From Shewanella putrefaciens (GTDB lineage: Bacteria > Pseudomonadota > Gammaproteobacteria > Enterobacterales > Shewanellaceae): a DNA stretch of 64,000 bases. The stretch covers positions 2,108,001 through 2,172,000 of the forward strand of contig NZ_CP066370.1 of the NCBI RefSeq assembly GCF_016406325.1, read 5' to 3'. Under the pieces are notes generated by a model. That model made no database searches, was not told where the DNA came from, and saw only the letters and a program-made list of their open reading frames with translations. Position 1 is the stretch's first letter, and each line of letters begins with the position of its first letter. Positions 62,011 through 64,000 of the stretch are shown here, in pieces. The position numbers and the translations under genes were made by a program.

Positions 62011-62517
62011 TTAGATATCTGAGAGTAGATGATTTATTGCTACGCGACTGGTGTGTTTAACTTCTTCCATTACAACATAAGTGCGAGTATCAGAAACAGA
62101 AGGTAATTTGAGCAATGTTTCCCCAAGTAGACGGCGGTATGCCGACATATCAGAAACTCGCGTTTTTAATAAGTAATCAAAATCGCCAGAAACTAAATGA
62201 CATTCTTGAATATCATCGAGTAGTTGCACTGCACGATTAAACTTATCAAACACTTCGGGAGTATCACGGCTTAATGTGATTTCCACGAATACCAGTAGGG
62301 ATGCACCCAGGAAATGAGGATTAACCAGCGCAGTATAACCGTTGATATATCCCTGCTTTTCGAGTCGTTTCACTCTTTCTAAACACGGAGTAGGACTTAG
62401 CCCTACTCTTTTTGATAGCTCCACATTTGAAATGCGGCCATCAATCTGTAATTCATTCAGAATGTTGCGATCGATGCGATCCAAGTCTTTTACAGGACTC
62501 TTTTTATTATATGCCAT
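62011..62517 (-). CDS. lrp: Leucine-responsive regulator Lrp
   Basis: 168 residues. Helix-turn-helix NVELSKRVGLSPTPCLERVKRLE near residues 30-55 and an AsnC/RAM ligand domain with VSGDFDYLLKTRVSDMSAYR. Very close to E. coli Lrp (164 aa). Divergent from ald across 179 bases, which suggests that Lrp controls both, as AldR-type regulators do elsewhere. Confidence 0.96.
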   Translation of the reverse strand: MAYNKKSPVKDLDRIDRNILNELQIDGRISNVELSKRVGLSPTPCLERVKRLEKQGYINGYTALVNPHFLGASLLVFVEITLSRDTPEVFDKFNRAVQLLDDIQECHLVSGDFDYLLKTRVSDMSAYRRLLGETLLKLPSVSDTRTYVVMEEVKHTSRVAINHLLSDI

Positions 62518-62696
62518 TTATTTAACCTTGCTTTATCACTAAAACAACATTTTATTCTACGTATGTCCAAAGTTCAGCAGCATAAACTGCATCGCCGCTA
62601 CTATACTAGATATCCCTGAATTAATCACGTTCAGGTCACGATAAAATAACAATTATGCCCATTAAAAGTGGGTTTTCAGGCAATTGAGGCTCAAAG

Positions 62697-63812
62697 ATGA
62701 TTATTGGTGTTCCAAAGGAAATTAAAAACCACGAGTATCGTGTCGGCATGGTCCCTTCAAGTGTTCGTGAATTAACCATAAAAGGCCACGAAGTATTTGT
62801 TGAAACAAATGCCGGCACGGGAATAGGTTTTTCAAATCAGGATTATGTTGATGCTGGCGCCACAATTTTAGCGACCGCATCAGACGTTTATGCTAAAGCA
62901 GAGATGATTGTAAAGGTAAAAGAGCCTCAAGCTGTTGAACGCGCAATGTTGCGTCACGATCAAATCTTATTCACTTATCTACATTTAGCGCCTGACTTAC
63001 CCCAAACGGAAGATTTAATTAAAAGTGGTGCCGTATGTATCGCTTACGAAACGGTGACCGACGATCGTGGCGGCCTTCCCTTGCTAGCCCCTATGTCAGA
63101 AGTCGCGGGTCGTATGTCGATCCAAGCTGGTGCGATGGCATTAGAAAAATCTTCTGGTGGTAGAGGTATGTTACTCGGCGGCGTACCTGGTGTTGAGCCC
63201 GCCAAAGTCGTCATTATTGGCGGCGGAATGGTCGGTACTAACGCCGCTCAAATGGCAGTTGGAATGGGTGCTGATGTTGTTGTACTTGATCGCAGCATTG
63301 AAGCACTGCGCCGTTTAAATGTACAATTTGGTTCTGCTGTAAAAGCGATTTACTCCACCGCTGATGCTATTGAACGTCATGTTATTGAGGCTGATCTTGT
63401 GATTGGTGGCGTGCTGATCCCGGGGGCTGCAGCCCCTAAATTGGTGACTCGTAGCATGATTTCCCGCATGAAACCTGGTAGCGCTATCGTTGATGTGGCA
63501 ATCGATCAAGGCGGTTGTGTTGAAACGTCACACGCAACCACGCATCAAGATCCAACTTATATTGTTGATGATGTTGTACATTATTGTGTAGCGAACATGC
63601 CAGGTGCCGTTGCTCGCACTTCCACTTTCGCACTGAACAATGCAACGCTACCGTACATTCTTAAGTTAGCGAATTTAGGTTATAAAGAAGCATTGTTACA
63701 GGATAAACACCTGCTCAACGGTCTGAGCGTCATGCATGGTAAAGTCGTCTGTAAAGAAGTTGCCCATGCACTTAACCTTGAATACACTGCGCCAACAACC
63801 TTATTTGCCTAA
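62697..63812 (+). CDS. ald: Alanine dehydrogenase
   Basis: 371 residues. MIIGVPKEIKNHEYRVGMVP, the catalytic segment VKVKEPQAVERAMLR, LFTYLHLAPDLPQTEDLI with the active His, and the NAD fold VVIIGGGMVGTNAAQMAVGMGADV. It interconverts L-alanine and pyruvate plus ammonia. A terminator follows. Confidence 0.97.
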   Translation: MIIGVPKEIKNHEYRVGMVPSSVRELTIKGHEVFVETNAGTGIGFSNQDYVDAGATILATASDVYAKAEMIVKVKEPQAVERAMLRHDQILFTYLHLAPDLPQTEDLIKSGAVCIAYETVTDDRGGLPLLAPMSEVAGRMSIQAGAMALEKSSGGRGMLLGGVPGVEPAKVVIIGGGMVGTNAAQMAVGMGADVVVLDRSIEALRRLNVQFGSAVKAIYSTADAIERHVIEADLVIGGVLIPGAAAPKLVTRSMISRMKPGSAIVDVAIDQGGCVETSHATTHQDPTYIVDDVVHYCVANMPGAVARTSTFALNNATLPYILKLANLGYKEALLQDKHLLNGLSVMHGKVVCKEVAHALNLEYTAPTTLFA

Positions 63813-63857
63813 TTTGTTTTCTGATAACCTCTTATCTTGATGTAACAAATGTTCTAC

Positions 63858-63887
63858 CGGCCTCAATATTTTGAGGCCGTTTTTTTA
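63858..63887 (+). terminator. Intrinsic terminator after ald
   Basis: CGGCCTCAA (63858-63866), TATT, TTGAGGCCG (63871-63879), then seven T residues. The remaining 110 bases to the window edge show no gene. Confidence 0.92.
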
Positions 63888-64000
63888 TTATGATGACAAA
63901 ATAGCAAACTAAATAAATCCTAAAAAGTTGACAGCGTAAATCCACATGCTCAACACGTCATCATTAATCGATGAGCATAATCTAAAATAATCGCCAAACT

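Overview
The window looks like ordinary chromosome from a gammaproteobacterium of the genus Shewanella. The evidence is the moderate-to-low GC content, the gene order ccoN-O-Q-P-fixH-ccoI-ccoS-TauE/SafE-etrA-uspE, the fused thiDE gene inside a thiC-thiDE-thiFSGH cluster, the rarA-lolA-ftsK-lrp-ald run, and proteins that read like close relatives of E. coli CmoA/B, AspC, YccA, PunC and PunR. I see no phage, transposase, CRISPR array or integrase. Genus assignment is inference from gene order and family resemblance; no database was searched.

Layout. Positions 1-3825 hold an EAL-domain fragment, a Nudix hydrolase, a DTW-domain protein, a TrhA/hemolysin-III protein and an unrecognised single-pass membrane protein. 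Positions 3958-11318 are a complete thiamine locus behind a promoter and a TPP riboswitch. Positions 11420-18024 hold a SprA-related metalloprotease-like protein with a small partner, a LysR regulator, and a minus-strand cmoA-cmoB-(M3-like) operon whose last gene has lost the zinc-protease signature. Positions 18174-29631 carry a three-sensor diguanylate cyclase, aspS, yebC, ruvCAB, a gene-poor AT-rich stretch with a decayed gene and a perfect CRP site, and a TonB-dependent receptor.

Positions 29831-36659 hold an orphan response regulator, an M14 carboxypeptidase with two small partners, aspC, a YvcK/CofD-like protein, a Bax-type glucosaminidase and a DUF2987 protein. Positions 36746-46901 are ttcA, uspE, etrA (fnr) and the complete cbb3 oxidase structural and assembly cluster on the minus strand, headed by an FNR-type box. 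Positions 47158-50341 hold a lipoprotein, an HD-GYP regulator, a Fur-boxed Cys-rich small protein, a small zinc-ribbon gene, a gene remnant and tRNA-Ser(UGA). Positions 50422-63887 hold punC/punR, yccA, tusDCB-tusE, serS with an unlisted 40-aa membrane protein, crcB, rarA, lolA, ftsK, lrp and ald.

How the parts work together: the thi genes make thiamine phosphate under TPP feedback. EtrA and the cbb3 genes form a low-oxygen respiratory module. cmoA/cmoB, ttcA, the tus genes and the DTW protein all modify tRNA, a notable recurrence. The most interesting leads are the pseudo-peptidase fused to the cmo operon, the Fur-boxed Cys-rich protein, the FNR box between ccoN and an uncharacterised lipoprotein, the short genes and remnants beside tRNA-Ser, and a conserved-looking hairpin between the TPP aptamer and thiC. 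I found no clear-cut new multi-gene system.
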